A stretch of DNA of 64,000 bases from Peribolospora baueri (lineage: Eukaryota > Basidiomycota > Peribolosporomycetes > Peribolosporales > Peribolosporaceae), in assembly GCA_029717555.1 (NCBI GenBank), contig JAMDHS010000013.1, positions 62,001-126,000 on the forward strand, written 5' to 3'. The notes under the pieces are model-generated. The model saw nothing but the letters and a program-made list of their open reading frames with translations. It ran no database searches and was not told the origin of the DNA. Positions 21,034 to 32,920 of this stretch are shown here, piece after piece (the stretch's first letter is position 1; every line of letters starts with the position of its first letter). A program made the position numbers and the translations under genes.

Positions 21034-23450
21034 ATGTCTGACTCGAAGTCTGGCTCTCTGAAACAGGGCAAAGGAACGCACGGCCAAACCGTCACCGAAC
21101 CCAATTCCTCATCCCACCCCGGCCAGGACTCTTGGACGGGGGCTCACGCCCACCCGGCCTCCATTCCTAACCTGTTTGCCGACCGCGTCAGGCACATCTT
21201 CCCACAGGAGACCACTTTCGATTATGTCATCGTTGGAGGTGGTACCGCTGGTAGGTCGGGCTAATTTCTCGGTCGTGGGTCGAGCACCGCTCGATGGCTG
21301 GCTGCAGTGGAAAAGTGGTTGACCATCGCCCGTTCTATTTCCTCGCCTCGCCCCTCCCGCACTCTCAGGCTCCGTCCTGGCGAACCGTCTTACCGAAGAC
21401 CCCAACGTCTCAGTGGCCGTCATCGAAGGAGGCCCGAGCGACGTCAACCTCGAGCGCGTGCTCAATTTGCGCAAGTGGATCAAGCTCCTGGATAGCGATT
21501 TGGATTACGTGTATCCCACCGTTGAGCAGCCGAAGTGAGTTCTCAGCGGAAAGGGAAGTGGGGTGGGCGGGACTGGAGCGAGATGAAGCTGACCATGGAA
21601 TTCTCATCTCCCCTTCTAACCCCACATCGCAGCGGCAACTCCCACATCCTCCACTCCCGCGCGCGAGTCTTGGGCGGCTGCTCCTCTCACAACACGCTCA
21701 TCTCCTTCCGCCCCTTCAAAGAGGACCTCGATGACTGGGCCCGCGCTGGAGCCAAAGGGTGGGACGCTGATACGATGCAGCCGTATGGGGATCGGATCAA
21801 GTTGAACACCGTGCCTGTGCTTGAGAAGGTGAGTTGAAAGGGGGACAGAAATCGGCTACAAGTTCGAGGGGAAGACAAAGCAGCGAGATCAAAGTTTTCG
21901 CTAACCTAATCATGTCACTGCATTTTCTCGGTCTCAGGACCGTAACCCGACTGCAAAGGCCTGGGTCCAATCCTGCTCCCAGGTAACGGGCGCACCCGTG
22001 GTGGATGACTTCAACGCCCAAATTGTCCACCGCGGCGGCTTCCCAGACGGGAATGCGGTCGGCTTCTTCTCCATCTCCTACGACCCTTACAACAACTACC
22101 GCTCTTCCGCCTCCGTCGCTTACCTTCACCCTATCATGGGCTTGAGGAAGAACCTGCACTTCTTCTTGGAGTCTTGGACTCATGGCCTCGTTTTCGATGA
22201 CAAGGATCCTAAGAAGGTCGTGGGAGTCAGGTTCAGGACCAAGAGAGGGGTGGAAAAGACGGTGACGGCGAGAAAAGAGGTTCTACTCTGCGCTGGCGCT
22301 ATCGATTCGCCTCGGTTGCTCCTGCACGCTGGCGTGGGATCAAAGGAGGACTTTGAGAAGCTCGGAATCCCTGTCAGGCACGACCTTCCCGGCGTTGGGG
22401 AGAACTTGGTGAGCTCCCATTCCCTTCTTAGGAGAACTTTTGATCCTCCGTCGTAAAGAAAGGAGCGAGCAGCTCATCTCGCCTTAAGCCCACTTCCGCC
22501 TTTTCACGACCGGCAGCTCGACCACCCTGAATCGATCATCATGTGGCGCACCACTTCCTCTCCCAAAGAATCCGTCATGGACTCGGACGCGGGCCTCTTC
22601 CATCGCCTAGACAAGTCCGATCCTCGTCCGGACCTCATGTGGCATATTTATCAGAGTGAGTGCGGCAAGTGGTGTTTGAGACGTGGCTCGTATTGACTGA
22701 ACGTGCGTGGACTGCACTTTCACGCCCGTCGATTCACTTCGCGCAGTCCCTTTCGCGGACAACACACAGCGCCTCGGCTACCCACGCCCGGAGCACGCGA
22801 TGTGAGTGGTCGGCGCCGTTGACTACCCGGTTTCTTGAGGCTAGCGTGCGCTCGAAAAAAGCTCTTCCATCTGACAGGACGCTGAAACGTTGGCGTCCAC
22901 TCGCTCCCGCGTCCTCTGATTCTCGCCCAAACGCAGCTGCATGACGCCCAATATCGCCCGTCCGAAATCCAAGGGCAAGCTCTCGCTCGCCTCCTCCGAC
23001 CCGTCCGACAAGCCTCTCCTCGACTTCCGCTACTTCACCGATCCCGAAGGCTACGACGAGAGGATCCTCATCGAAGGGATCAAGATCGCCCGCAAGATCG
23101 CGCAGACCTCGCCTTGGAAAGAGCACCTTTTGGAGGAAGTGGCACCGGGCCCGAAAGTCCAGACGGACGAGGAGATTGGAGAGTATGCCCGCCGAGCCGC
23201 TCATACGGTGTACCACCCCGCCGGAACTTGCAAGATCGGCGCGGACGATGACCCGCTCGCTGTGCTCGACGAGCGCCTCCGTGTCAGGGGGCTGAAGGGC
23301 ATTCGGGTGGTGGACGCCTCCGTCTTCCCCGTCATGACGACCGTTAACCCCATGCTTACAGTACTTACTGTCGCCGAGCGGGCCGCCGACTTGATCCGCC
23401 AGGACGCTCTTGCTGCTGACGCCGAGAGGGCGCCCAAGGCGAAGCTTTGA
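21034..23450 (+). CDS. GMC-family FAD oxidoreductase
   Basis: This is a flavoenzyme of the glucose-methanol-choline family (alcohol oxidases, choline and glucose dehydrogenases). The substrate cannot be told from the sequence. Exons are 21034-21250, 21369-21534, 21633-21828, 21938-22408, 22517-22655, 22747-22801 and 22937-23450, giving 585 residues, typical of the family. The FAD-binding fold is split by intron 1: DYVIVGGGTAG then SVLANRLTEDP. Signature 1 region is ARVLGGCSSHNTLISFRP. Signature 2 is GAIDSPRLLLHAGVG. Near the C-terminus, TVYHPAGTCKIG holds the catalytic His, and VVDASVFPVMTTVNPMLTV gives the final block with Asn in the second catalytic position. No signal peptide or peroxisomal tail (ends KAKL) is evident, so it is probably cytosolic. 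Confidence 0.92.
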
Positions 23451-23931
23451 TTACTTTCCTCACACGATAATTCTGCTTCCTGACGCCTTTAGAAAGAACG
23501 AATCTGGCCTCCGCGGTCTATTCGATGAATGGATGGATAGCATCTCGCACTCTCTCTCGCTAAGTTATGTCCTCGCCGTTTCGCATGCAATGAACTTGTA
23601 TTGTGCCCCTCTCGACTTTGTACCGTTCTCTGAGGAACCCGATGAGAGTGGGCGAGACCTGTATTCTCGTCGCCTTGTCACACCCAGGTCAACGAAGTGG
23701 CAGACAGTGGGCCGTTGGATGCTTAATTAGCCCGTCATCCGTTAGCCGACATTCCTGCAAAAGACACATGCAACATCCGAGCAAGGGTCAGACCGGAGAC
23801 GCCTTCTTGAAACATGTCCTTGCTCGCAACGCTCGCTCACCTCTGTTCTGGAGGAAACCATTTCACTCCCAGCCTGCCCAAAATCTCCTCCTCTGAAGCT
23901 GATGCGATAATTCTCCCTATCCGTCCACGGA
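23451..23931. other. Convergent intergenic region
   Basis: About 480 bases separate the GMC and polymerase 3' ends. No protein-like frame or repeat is seen. Confidence 0.3.
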
Positions 23932-26900
23932 TCAAGGATTGAGAAACGAATAGGATTCAGCCACTATCATGGTATTTGTATCCACCCGCGGATACAGTGA
24001 GGCTTCACCTTCGGTGAGCTTATGGCCCGTCTTCCGGTCCCAGATGGCACCTTCGTAAAGACCTCGTTGGTTGAGTCTGTATCCTTTTTTCTGGGCAAGC
24101 AGGCGCAGGCTTCGGTTACTTTGAGGAAGACATAACGAGGAAGGGTGAGTTGACAGAAGGAGGCATGCGAAACATTTCAAAGCACCCACTAGATCTCATT
24201 GCCAGTGAAGTAGATCAATGCTGTCGATACGCACGCAGGAGGATGAGCATGTTACGTCAGAATCCATTTCGAAAAAGACAGTCCTTAAGAGAATGAACGC
24301 CCTTCGGCATCTCGCTCACCTGCGCCAACCTGGTTGAACGGCGTGCACAAAATATCGAGTCTCCGCTGAGGTAAGCGCGGGTTGAGCTGACATAGACCCA
24401 TCCACTTCGCTTCAACGTCGTCCCAGTCGTGAGGCACAGCCAGGTCGTACGTGATGATGCCTTTTGCATGGAGAACGTTGTGGAGCCCTTTGAGGAGGCC
24501 CTAATGGCGCGTCGCCACATCCCACATGTGATGAGCTTTCCTATCGCTTCTTCGGCTGTCAGCACGAAACTCACAGCGTGTGTACGACCATCATCGGTAG
24601 GCCTAGTGAGGAGGATGTCGATATCTCCGCAAGCTGGGATATAGAGCATTGTGCGGGATGAGTACTTATGACGGGGACGGGAACGGAGCGTCCAGTTCGA
24701 CGAACTCACTGGGGGCGCCTCTTCGGTAACTTCCCATGATCATGACTTGTGCTCGAGGATCGAGTGCGATGGCGGCTTTCTCAATAGTGTTAAAGATCTG
24801 GAAGGCCTCTTGACGTGGGATCCTAATCACCATCCCGAGTCATTTAGAGCTGTGAGCATGATGAAGCCGCCGAGGTGCTTTGCGCTTTGAGCACTCACCT
24901 CTGTTGTAGATCGTCATAGTAACGCAATCCCAACTGCATCGCTTCAGAAAGATCAGTACGCCTGCTGATGTCCTCCAGAGAGCGCATGCCTTGCTTGTAC
25001 CACTTGCGAGCTTGTTTGGATCCGACGCCGTAGATGTCGACACTGAGAGAATACAGCGGCAGGATGAGGAAATCAAAACAATGTCAGGTTACAACAATGT
25101 AAGGGTCGAAAAGGTGGGTTGCCGACTCACAATTTCTTGACAGCTTCATCTTCCGCGTTCTGGAAGCCGAGACGTCTGGAGGCCCAAAACGCCGGTCAAC
25201 CTTGGTCTGTCGTATCATTTGCTACCATTGCTCACCTCAGGCTGTTCGTCTTGACGATCTCGTCGATCTTCCCAGAGCGCATTTATCAATACATGCCTCC
25301 GTCCAATACATCTTGACCTTGTCCTCACCTTTTGTGCTGTCTTTTCCCCGATGCCTCGGAGAGCGACAGCCTCCTCGTACTTTGGAAAAGGAATGAAAAT
25401 TTAGCCGTCAGACTCTATAAGCGGAGGACGACAACAAAAGAAGAGGAAAAGGCAGCATGCTCACCGAGTTGATCTTGCGAGGCTGGTTGCGAAGAATGTT
25501 AACCACTCGCCGATAGCCTGGCGGGAAGGGAAGAGTCTCAGTGAGCCTGCAAATCCAATCGGCATTTGAGTGGAGAACCCAGACCATATAAAAACAACCC
25601 TGCTCCTACACTCACTCATCACGCGCCAGCGATCCCCATCTCCCGCTTGCGCCTCATGATACTCGATCAGTGCTTCGAACTGCAGCCATCATTGTAAACG
25701 CTTTCGCCCAGGCCTAAACCGCTACGGATTACTGCGGATAAGAAGAATCCCACTTACAAATTTGCAAACCCCTTCGTTGGGATTGTTGATTCTAGTACTT
25801 TGGTCGGCCGGGTCCATGCATCGGAACGAACCACCGTTGTCCTTGTCCTTCTGCTCGCGGCCAAACCACAGACGGCGCGAGACGGCGTAAGACGACCTGT
25901 CATCTGAATTCCAAAGTGGCCGAAGGACGACGGGCCCTCACCTTCCTCTTCGTTGCTTTTGCTTCTCTGACCTCCTCCTTCCTCTTCTCGTTCCTTGTAA
26001 ACTCCTCATCTGACGGTCCGTCGCTCGAGTCCACCTGGTTGGCGTGCGGGTTCAAGACGACTATCTCGTCCGTGCTCCTCCGTTTTTCCTTAGTCGGCGA
26101 GGTCGAGGTGAGAAACTCGTGATCGGCGGACGATTCGAGTGCGAAGTCCTCTCCACGCTCGAGCTTATACAAAAGCATGATGCATGAGAAGAAACGGTGA
26201 GACGATGGCTGGCGGGGAACCAAAGCTGAAGGGAATTCGAGGCAAGGTAAGCTAACCCACCGCATCCAGATCTTCGTTCGTTAAATCTTTGGCCAAATGC
26301 AACACGGAATAAAGGTCCACCTGTGCCTCATTTGAGGGGGCGAGGACACGGTGTTCAGTTACTGAAAGTGGCCCTCTTCCTTTGGCGAGCTGAAGATCCA
26401 CTCCCTTGTGACCGGCGTCGGAGAGTGACCTGTCTAGCCAGTGTAAAGCCGGTGGATCGGCGGAGATGTCTTCAAGGACCGGTGATGGCGATCCATCGCG
26501 AAGTTGGATTTCCTTTCCTTTCGATGAATCGCCGGGTGACAAGGCGCCGTGCTGCCTCGTGTCGTCGTAGTGCCGGGAGGCATTGCTCGGGCCCTCCGTG
26601 GAGTTTTCTGCGACCGCGGAAAGAGGGTGGGGGCGGAGCAGATATGAGGGCGGAGGGACAGGAGCTCCATTCGCCTGCAGGATGAGCTGATTGTGCTGAT
26701 GCATCGGATGTAGGAGTAGAGGGTCAGACCAACAGCCTCCGTCCTGCGCATCAGGCATGAAAGTAAGCACACCTGCAGGCAAGCCACAATCCAATCCCTA
26801 CGAACTACTATAATCTCCGCAGGTACCTCATCCCATGATTCAATCCCAAGCACCGACTTGCATTCGCGCTCGCTCAGAGCTGTGACAATGTGTGTCACTG

Positions 26901-28242
26901 TGTTGGGGTCGTAAGAACCGGTGGGCGTGGCGCCGTGTTTGAAGAGCTGCGGACAGCAACACAGAGTAAAGATCGAGAGCTTTCAGAGACCGACATAAAG
27001 ATTCCACCACGAAGTACTGAGATTTCAGATCTCGCTTGAGCAAGAAATACGTAGGACTCACCCTTTCGACATCTCTTCTGACGCTAGCATCGAACCGTTT
27101 CGCAGCGGTGAAGATCGCCATACCTTGAAACAGACCTCCCGGCGGGATGCGCGCTCGCAAGCGCTCCGAATATTCCAGCATACTGATCTTCTTTCCACCC
27201 GATCCACACGCTACTTCCGAACCTCCTGCTGCCAACGCCAAAGCCGTTCCGCGGGCCTTTCGAGACGCCGTTGCGTTCTTCATTGTAGCGAGAGCAGTGC
27301 CAGCTGACTGAGGCGGCCGTTGTCCTATACCCCGCTTGGGGTTGTCGCTATTTCTCATCTCACCATGCCCAGCACTATTCAGGGTGATGGTAGAAGGGCC
27401 AGCGACGGCCGATTGGAAAAGCAAGCTCCTCTTCCTCGCTTGATCTTTCTTGCGCGCGAGCAGACTAGCGGCGCCCTTGCGTTGCTTCTTCGTTTCCGCC
27501 TGTACAGGCCCCCAAGGACCTGTACGCTTAAAGGAGACATCTGGGGTGGTGATGTGGCCGCTTTCAACGCTGTTGGGTGCGATATGCGAACAAGAGGGCC
27601 GCTGAGGTGTAGTCTGAGCGGGTGGAGGAGGTTCAACGTTAAAATCCCCTTGAGGCTTTTTCTGAGCAGATGTGGCCGTACGTCCTCCGCCGGGCCATAC
27701 ATTGCCGACCGCACCGTCATTACCCGCATGCAAAACAACGTCGGTCTCGATGGCAGACGGAGGTTCTTGGGCTCGTGCATACAGCTCTGGCGAGGTTTCG
27801 GCCTGAATACAAGGGAAAGAAAGTGAATGGGACGGAAAAGCACGACCAGTGAGAATGACACCCGTAGAGTTAAAGAGGAGTACCGGATCGTCCCGGTTTT
27901 CGCCCATCTTGGAAATGGCTTGTGGGCGCCAGTCAGTTGAAAAAGGGAAGAGCTGCTCACTTCCGCATGGTAATCCAAGAGTTCCTTTACTCCGGAGTGC
28001 AATGCAGCCAAAGAACCCATTGCGGACGTCTCGGGTACCCCCTCGGGGCTTTCCCCTTCGCCCCGGCTCGCCCTCTCATTCTCGCGGATACGCGGATGCT
28101 CCTTGTCCTTGCCTTTGCTTCGATCGCGGTGGCGACGGCGCTTACGGCGAGGCCGATCAAATTCGTCAGGAGCCTCTAGGTGGAGGTCACGCTCAACCTG
28201 CGAGAGGTGGTCGAAGAAAGGTCGAAGCGGATGGTAGACCAT
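23932..28242 (-). CDS. POL4: Family X DNA polymerase (Pol4 / Pol lambda type)
   Basis: This is a gap-filling polymerase of end joining and base excision repair in the nucleus. ATG 28242 opens MVYHPLRPFFDHLSQVERDL. A long basic, low-complexity N-terminus follows, then a BRCT domain around 27130-26790 (GMAIFTAAKRFDASVRRDV, TVTHIVTALSERE, EIIVVRRDWIVACLQ). The catalytic part lies at 25830-23932. It has an 8-kDa-domain helix (NEGVCKFFEALIEYHEAQ), helix-hairpin-helix ALRGIGEKTAQKIDEIV, a second at IYGVGSKQARKWYKQG, IMGSYRRG, and the metal aspartates in CGDIDILLTRP and RRLDILCTPF. The dNTP-site motif reads YFTGNEIYNRSLRLLA, with N where Ser is usual. The C-terminus is YRLNQRGLYEGAIWDR. There are many small exons, and their N-terminal borders are uncertain. 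It is divergent from ASK1. Confidence 0.9.
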
Positions 28243-28367
28243 TGTAGAAGATCAGAACTGAATGTCCCCTCGGCCCGTGAGGCTTCTAGGTGCCGTCGGT
28301 GACATAAGCAGGGTGTGCTGCGGCACAGTAACCGCCGCGTTGAGCGACGCGTCGCGGCGAAGCAAAG
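28243..28367. promoter_or_regulatory. Divergent promoter, POL4 and ASK1
   Basis: Start codons of two genes on opposite strands are 125 bases apart, so transcription of both must start within or beyond this stretch. An alternative upstream in-frame start for ASK1 was not found. Confidence 0.45.
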
Positions 28368-29997
28368 ATGGACGAGGGGAATGGACAGGAAGGAACACCA
28401 TCGACGACCTTGTCGACCATGGCGTCCTCTTCCCACTTCGCCCGGCCGTCCATGGCTCCTTCATCTTCTCACCTTGCGCGGCCGTCCATGGCCCCTTCGT
28501 CTTCCCACTTTGCCCGGCCGTCCATGGCCGCCGCCTCAGCGACACACTACCCCACCGGGGAGCCCATCCCCATCACCGAGCAGCTCATGCAGCTTGACCA
28601 GGCCATCACGCTCACGCTCCAGGAGATCGACGCCAACTTTGCCAAGTCTCACCAGATAATTACCTCCAAGATCTTGCCTGCCGTGAAACGGTATGGCGTG
28701 GCGAGCATGCAGACGTGGGACAACGCCAGGGTGAGCTTTCCCTCCGGTTTGCCTCGCTCTTGCCATGCGCTGCACCGCTCATTGATACCTTTCAATGAAC
28801 GACCAGTTTTGGAAAGCGTTCTTTGAATCCAGCGCGAACGTCAAGCTCTCGAACGCCCCGGACGATGCCACGACGACGGCGGAAGACACGTCCACGCACA
28901 GCGGTACGGGCGTGGACCGGTCGCAGTACTCCTTCTCGTCCCAACAGCAGGACGTTTCCTATGGAAGAGAAGGTATCGGCGGAGAAGACCCGAGAGACGA
29001 CAACACGTCCTTCCTTGCCGCTATCGGTACCGCTGCTCAGTCGTCTCCTGCGAAAGGTCTCCGCGGAAAGGGGGCTATACCACCGCCCGCCGACGGGCCG
29101 TCGTTCTCCTCCAGCGCCGATTCGCCTTTCGAGAAGTTCAAGCGGGAGGTGGCATCTGAGTTTGGTCATGGAAATGACCACGGTAGCAATCACACTTCTG
29201 ATCTTTCCACCTCCCCATTCGCCGGCGCCGGCACCAACCCTTCATCAGACGACAGCCTCGCACTGCCTCCTCCTTCGAACCTGCTGCACAAGGTGCTCGT
29301 CAAGAACCACCTTGTCAAGAATCATCGGGTGGTGGTGGAGACGACTCCCAGAGCAGCTCGGAATCCTTTCAAGCCCGCGTCAGCAGGTCAGCGCTGGGAC
29401 GGTATCGCCGACCTGCGCACGACCGGCCTCAACAACAAGGGCGCTCCTAAGACTCCGGAATCGGACTACGACTCGGACGATTCGGACTTGTTCAACTTAC
29501 CGCAGGGAATGTCCCCTCCCTGCACTATGCAGTTTTCTATCCCTCGATCCCGCTACACAAAAACTCCAGCGAAGGAGGCGGCGAGGTTGATGGTCGACGA
29601 CCTGTTGCGCACCGTCGGAGGCAAGGAGGACTCTGCGCTGTGGAACGGAGAGTGGAAGGGCGGTGCGGGGGGAATGTTGGACGATGGTACGCCCGTACGA
29701 GGGGGAGGAGGCGGGGGACGGAGCAAGGGAAGTAGGAGAGACTCGCTACCTACCCCTCCCACGCTCACCCGACGATTATCAACGACACCGCAAGTTCAAG
29801 CGCCGTCGCTTCTCCGGAACACGGGCACTGGCGGGGGAGGGTCAAGCGCGGCGTCCATGTTGCTCGACTCTGGAGAGGGAGGGGAGGGTGACGACGGAAT
29901 AGACTGGACGCTTCAGCCAGGGGCGAGGAATGCGGCTTCGTCGAGTTCGACAGCGCCGGCGCCGGCGCCGGCTCCTACCCCTGACGTTTTCTCTTGA
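28368..29997 (+). CDS. ASK1: DASH/Dam1 complex subunit Ask1
   Basis: Ask1 is part of the ring-forming DASH complex that couples kinetochores to spindle microtubules. Exons are 28368-28730 and 28807-29997, 517 residues. After a three-copy 12-residue repeat comes the conserved Ask1 helix region: GEPIPITEQLMQLDQAITL, then TLQEIDANFAKSHQIITSK and ILPAVKRYGVASMQTWDNA. Across the intron it continues FWKAFFESSANVKLS. The remaining 380 residues are Ser/Pro/Gly-rich and disordered, with SP/TP sites (TPESDYDSDDSD, LPTPPTLTRRLSTTP) suited to mitotic kinases. A final (AP)n run ends APAPAPAPTPDVFS. Yeast Ask1 is 292 residues, so this is long. Next door is a second kinetochore gene. Identity is strong. Confidence 0.92.
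28434..28541 (+). repeat. 36-bp tandem repeat in the ASK1 N-terminus, three copies
   Basis: Three in-frame copies of 36 bases start at 28434, 28470 and 28506. They encode HFARPSMAPSSS, HLARPSMAPSSS and HFARPSMAAASA. The copies differ mainly at third positions, so the array is not brand new. Confidence 0.85.
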
Positions 29998-30365
29998 TCT
30001 CGCTCGGTTCGTCCATTCGAATTCTCCCTACTGTGTATTATGTACCCTTACTTTTACCTTGGACGCTTGGAACAACTTGATATCTTATTACTCCGAGTGG
30101 ACTGTATTCGACTTTCGAGGCGTTGTCGTTCCTCTCGGGCTCTCGACGGAGAGTCTTTCTCTAGGATGCGAGGGCCGACCTCTTCAGCGCTCCTTTCTCC
30201 TATACTCTGTCACGTGACCGATGACCAGTTCGCTCCAGACGCGCCTTGCTTGCCGCTCGTTCAAACGCGACCGATCGTCAGCCGCCATCGCCGCCTTGGA
30301 CTTCCATACCGAGAGGACGAGTCGAGTCAGGTAGGACGAAGAGGAGAAAGAGAAACGGAAAAAGA
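29998..30365. promoter_or_regulatory. Region between ASK1 and CSM1
   Basis: This spacer of 368 bases holds the ASK1 3' flank and the CSM1 promoter. No other gene is seen. Confidence 0.35.
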
Positions 30366-32531
30366 ATGCCGCCAAAGGTGCTTTCGTACTCCTCCGCCCC
30401 ACAAAACAGGCAGGCACACCAGAACGCGGCATCTTCGCGCGCGGGCGGGTCGGCGCCTAAGGCGGCCAAGTCGGTGAGTAGGCGCGGCAAAGGTGGACGA
30501 CACGCGACGGGCGCCCGCTGGGACAGCTTCTAGCGATCTCCAAATCGGCCCGCTCTCCCTACCTTTCACGCTTACTGACATGGACCGAACCGGCCGAACG
30601 TGGTCGGACATTGGTGCCGATCCGCGTATAGAGCAGCCAGGGGGCGCCTTCGTCTCGAACGTTCAGCTTGCAAACGGGATCAGTCGGAGAAGGGGAGGAG
30701 TCGGATGAAGACATGGTGATGGAAGGTGAGTTTGGCGTCGTTTTCACTTCTGACCCGCGCACTTTGCTTGTAGGGGCGAAAGAGTTCGACAGTTCGAGGT
30801 TATGTGACACCGTCCTTCGCCTTCCCACGTTTTCTTATACGCCGCCCACTCTGTCCTTTTGCATCCATATCCTGAAGTCAAGCCAAGTGCGCGTCAACGA
30901 ACAAAGACATCATCTTCGGCTCTTTACTCATCCTCAAGCGCAGCAGCGCGGGCAGGAAAGCGCAAGGCGGTGGTGGACGACGACTACGAGGAACAGTTTA
31001 CCTTGGGGAACGACCATCTCGGTGGGATGACGGGCGTGCAGAAGAAGGGCCAACCTCGTGCCGGCACCAAGCAGCAGGGACGGACGGTCACCGCGAGGGA
31101 TTATGCTGGGGACAAGAGCGAGGACGACGATGCGGATGTGATGATGGTCGAAAACGCGTTGAACAAGGTCAACAAGGCGCCGCCGAATGGGCGAACGCCC
31201 GCGGCGGCTGGTGCCAGTCGGGTCAGCCAGTCGGAAAAGGAGCGAAGATTGGAGAGGAGGTTGGAACAAGTGAGTGCTTTGGACTGCTGCTTCGGACTGG
31301 GTTACTGGAGCGTTCGTTAAATTGAGATGAGGCCGGCCGTCCCATGTGCTGTGCTATTTCGATGCGCGTCCTAAACAATCCGCTGTCCTTCACTCTCCGC
31401 CCCCACCCCCCCCCCCCGGCTTTGCTATTCGCAGCTCACGCAGGAACGCGACGAACTAACACGACAGTTCGAGGAGCTTCGCGACCTTCGCACGTCCGAG
31501 CCCGAGCGGACGTTAATGGAGTACAAGCAGTTGATGAACGATCGACATCGAGGTGAGCGAACTTGTGTCCATGATCTCTTTCCTTTGTCATTACACGATG
31601 GGAAGGTCGAGCTTCCTACGTGTTCCTTCCCCGCGCCTCAAACTAAACAGCTGCCCAGGACCTCATCGTCGAGCTCAAAAACCGGATTGCCACGACCGAA
31701 AAGCGCAATCGAGAGCTGGTTGCCAGCAGTGCTTCGTTGCGTGACGGGGAGCAGGAGCGAAGAGCGGAGAGGGAACGGCATGCTGCGGAGCTGGCGGCGA
31801 AGGATAGGAAGATTCACGAGAGGGATCAAGAGAGTGAGTCGAGAAGTTGGAGGAAGCTAGAGAGCAGACATGTGTGCCGCTGGCTCGGTGACACAGTATG
31901 GCTTATACGCTCTTCTTCGCATCCTTGCACAACCGCCAATCCGCTCAGTCTCGGCGCTCCACAGCGACCTCGTACGACTAGAACGAGCTTCCGCGAGACC
32001 CCAAGCTCCGCCCACGGACACGGGCGCACGAAGAGGTGGTGCGGGCACGGCCGGAGGCGCGAGTGCGAATGACGAAGACACGCAGAGGAAGCTCCGACTC
32101 TACGAGGACCTCACCGGGTTGGCTATCCAGGGCGTCTTGCCTGCCGAGGACCCGAAATTCAGGAAATTCAGCTGCTTCTTCTCCGCTCCTGATCATCGCG
32201 GTGAGCGAATGTTTGTTCTAAACGGAACCTTGGCTTTGGGCCGTGCGCTCATTCGCTCTTTTTAACCGAACGATCCTCCTTTTGGACGCGCCAATGCTTT
32301 CCTGCAGATCTCATCTTCAACCTGGAAGAGTCCCGTTCAGAACGTTATAACGCTTATCTGAAGACGAATCAGTCGCGCGACGACGTCATCTACCAGCCAA
32401 AGTTTGACCCGGCGCACGACGTCGAGGTACGGGACCAATTGCCGCCTCACTTCCGAGACCACCTCCGCTTCGAGCGTGGGAGTGGACTCAAGTTCTTGGA
32501 GAAGCTAAGGCAAGGTCTGAGGAAGAAGTGA
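30366..32531 (+). CDS. CSM1: Monopolin subunit Csm1/Pcs1
   Basis: This coiled-coil kinetochore protein cross-links microtubule attachment sites and (in yeast) co-orients sisters in meiosis I. Exons are 30366-30473, 30641-30725, 30878-31269, 31435-31552, 31651-31833, 31949-32200 and 32308-32531, 453 residues. The N-terminal 220 residues are basic and disordered. A coiled coil spans about residues 210-320 (EKERRLERRLEQLTQERDEL, ERERHAAELAAKDRKIHERD). The globular C-terminal Csm1 domain follows: RLYEDLTGLAIQGVLPAED, CFFSAPDHRDLIFNLEES, IYQPKFDPAH and QLPPHFRDHLRFERGSGLKF. The final FLEKLRQGLRKK precedes TGA. The first and second exon junction was chosen because it alone keeps phase. It lies directly downstream of ASK1. 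Identity is good. Confidence 0.88.
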
Positions 32532-32920
32532 TTTCGGGGCTCGGCGGTTCCCTGGGCGCGTGCGGGATTTGAATGGTCGGAACGCGCGGCAATGATGATT
32601 TTTCCATCACCCCCCCCTTCCTTGATCATGTTGTTTATTAGCTAGCTCCTTGCTCCCTCTGCGCACCGCTCTCTTGCCTCGGCTCCGTTGAGCTATAATA
32701 CCCTGTATTCTTGTCGTCGCCTCGCTCGTCGGACGCTCGTCCCTTCCACTTGGCCATCCGACGTCCTCTTCGCATGCAAACGAATAGGGGCACCTATTTC
32801 TATGGTCATCCAATTTTCGGTGAAAGCGCTCTCCGAGCCGACCGAGCACACACTCGACGACACACCTCCGCCGCACGCCGCCGTGACATGATACAGACAG
32901 GCGACCGAAAGGTTCCTCTT
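32532..32920. other. Convergent intergenic region
   Basis: This stretch of 389 bases between CSM1 and QCR2 3' ends has no protein-like frame or repeat. Confidence 0.3.

Noticed and set aside
28251-28367. A start for ASK1 upstream of 28368
   Set aside because: The plus-strand ATG at 28262 is in another frame and gives no Ask1-like sequence.
30600-30725. Second exon of CSM1 starting after gggatcag (30682)
   Set aside because: That acceptor breaks phase with exon 1. The acceptor at 30640 keeps phase and gives an acidic segment that joins cleanly to exon 3.
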